DNA of 13,765 nucleotides from Pseudomonadota bacterium (GTDB taxonomy: Bacteria > Pseudomonadota > Alphaproteobacteria > Rhizobiales > Devosiaceae): positions 1 through 13,765 of the forward strand of contig JAEZHZ010000198.1 of NCBI GenBank assembly GCA_023436745.1. The letters run 5' to 3'. The notes under the pieces are model-generated. The model searched no databases. It saw nothing but the letters and a program-made list of their open reading frames with translations, and was not told the DNA's origin. The position numbers and the translations under genes were made by a program. The number at the start of each line of letters is the position of its first letter. Within the stretch, counting starts at the first letter, position 1. Shown here piece by piece: positions 13,521-13,765 of this stretch.

Positions 13521-13650
13521 ACCCCACCTAGCCTCGCAGGCGGGGGAGGGACTGCTCCGCGTGTGGGCAATATCCAGTCCAAAGCGCCGGTCTGCCCCTC
13601 CGCCTTCAGGGGAGTTTGGTGGGGCGATGCCCACACTGCTCCCCTGCTTC
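13521..13650. repeat. palindromic intergenic element
   Basis: The outer arms CCCCACC (13522-13528) and GGTGGGG (13618-13624) pair perfectly. Each half also folds on itself: GCCT-CGC-AGGC (13531-13541) on the left, CCCCT...AGGGG (13595-13599, 13608-13612) on the right. The reverse complement of the right half resembles the left half. A further pair, GTGTGGGCA (13561-13569) and TGCCCACAC (13628-13636), crosses the outer stem, and ACTGCTCC occurs directly repeated at 13551 and 13635. The whole looks like a miniature palindromic repeat of the kind dispersed in alphaproteobacterial intergenic regions; copy number cannot be seen here. Confidence 0.65.
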
Positions 13651-13661
13651 ATCGAATAGAG

Positions 13662-13690
13662 AAGGGCCGGATCGCTCCGGCCCTTTTGCT
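13662..13690. terminator. strong intrinsic terminator between convergent genes
   Basis: AAGGGCCGGA, loop TCGC, TCCGGCCCTT is a perfect 10-bp stem followed by TTGCTTT on the plus strand, ending the ohr transcript. On the minus strand the stem is followed by a pyrimidine-rich CTCTATTC, so it may also end the leftward gene at 13691. Confidence 0.9.
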
Positions 13691-13765
13691 TTACGCCACG
13701 AGACCCTTGGTCAATTCTAGGGCCTGGCGTTCGAACAGGCGGCGGTAGATGCCGCCCTGCAACCT
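13691..13765 (-). CDS. 3' end of a gene, probably ABC transporter ATP-binding protein
   Basis: Only the last 24 residues are inside the window, read leftward to the TAA at 13691-13693: a GGIYRRLFERQALEL segment, then TKGLVA and stop. The GGxYxRLxxxQ pattern close to the C-terminus is typical of ABC exporter ATPase subunits (after the H-loop helix), so this is my best guess. No Walker motif is visible, so the family is inferred from a short tail only. The shared terminator at 13662-13690 lies directly after its stop. Confidence 0.5.
   Translation of the reverse strand, partial: RLQGGIYRRLFERQALELTKGLVA

Noticed and set aside
1..13765. CRISPR arrays, tRNA or rRNA genes, transposases, phage genes
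   Set aside because: No regularly spaced repeats, cloverleaf, or transposase/integrase motifs were found on either strand.

Overview
The window is high-GC and gene-dense and comes from an alphaproteobacterium. The strongest evidence is the truncated gene at the left edge, whose C-terminal Cys/His-rich block is typical of GcrA, a cell-cycle regulator confined to Alphaproteobacteria. Gene styles elsewhere fit Hyphomicrobiales, possibly a Devosia-like genus; that guess is recall and inference. No phage, IS, CRISPR, tRNA or rRNA was seen.

Layout, left to right. (1) 1-477: the 3' part of gcrA and a strong intrinsic terminator. (2) 600-1509: two small adjacent genes, an uncharacterised protein and an NTF2/SnoaL-like protein. 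(3) 1559-2849: a single-domain VOC (glyoxalase-like) gene divergent from an AraC-family regulator, only 37 bp apart. (4) 2856-5356: a long-chain polyol dehydrogenase of the fructuronate reductase/mannitol dehydrogenase family, divergent from a 2-keto-3-deoxygluconate kinase across a 119-bp region with nested TGCCGG palindromes. (5) 5468-8543: a light-sensing pair, a heme oxygenase (biliverdin synthesis) overlapping by 14 bp a bacteriophytochrome with PAS-GAF-PHY, an HWE-type histidine kinase and a fused C-terminal receiver. (6) 8609-11140: a membrane-bound PQQ-dependent dehydrogenase of the glucose/quinate type with an extended Pro/Ala-rich linker. (7) 11254-12966: a two-module CatE-like VOC dioxygenase, a DUF924 protein and a 59-residue single-span membrane protein. 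(8) 13087-13512: an Ohr-type organic hydroperoxide reductase. (9) 13521-13690: a palindromic intergenic element and a strong terminator, followed by the 3' end of a leftward gene, probably an ABC transporter ATPase.

The window is accessory-metabolic and sensory rather than one dedicated system. Sugar-acid genes (uxuB-like, kdgK) and the periplasmic PQQ dehydrogenase both handle sugars and sugar acids. The bphO-bphP module lies between them on the same strand as kdgK and the dehydrogenase, with no obvious terminator on either side. Whether red/far-red light input affects these metabolic genes cannot be decided from sequence. I see no clear evidence for a wholly new system. The most unusual items are the phytochrome architecture, the altered active-site position and long linker of the PQQ dehydrogenase, and the palindromic element after ohr.
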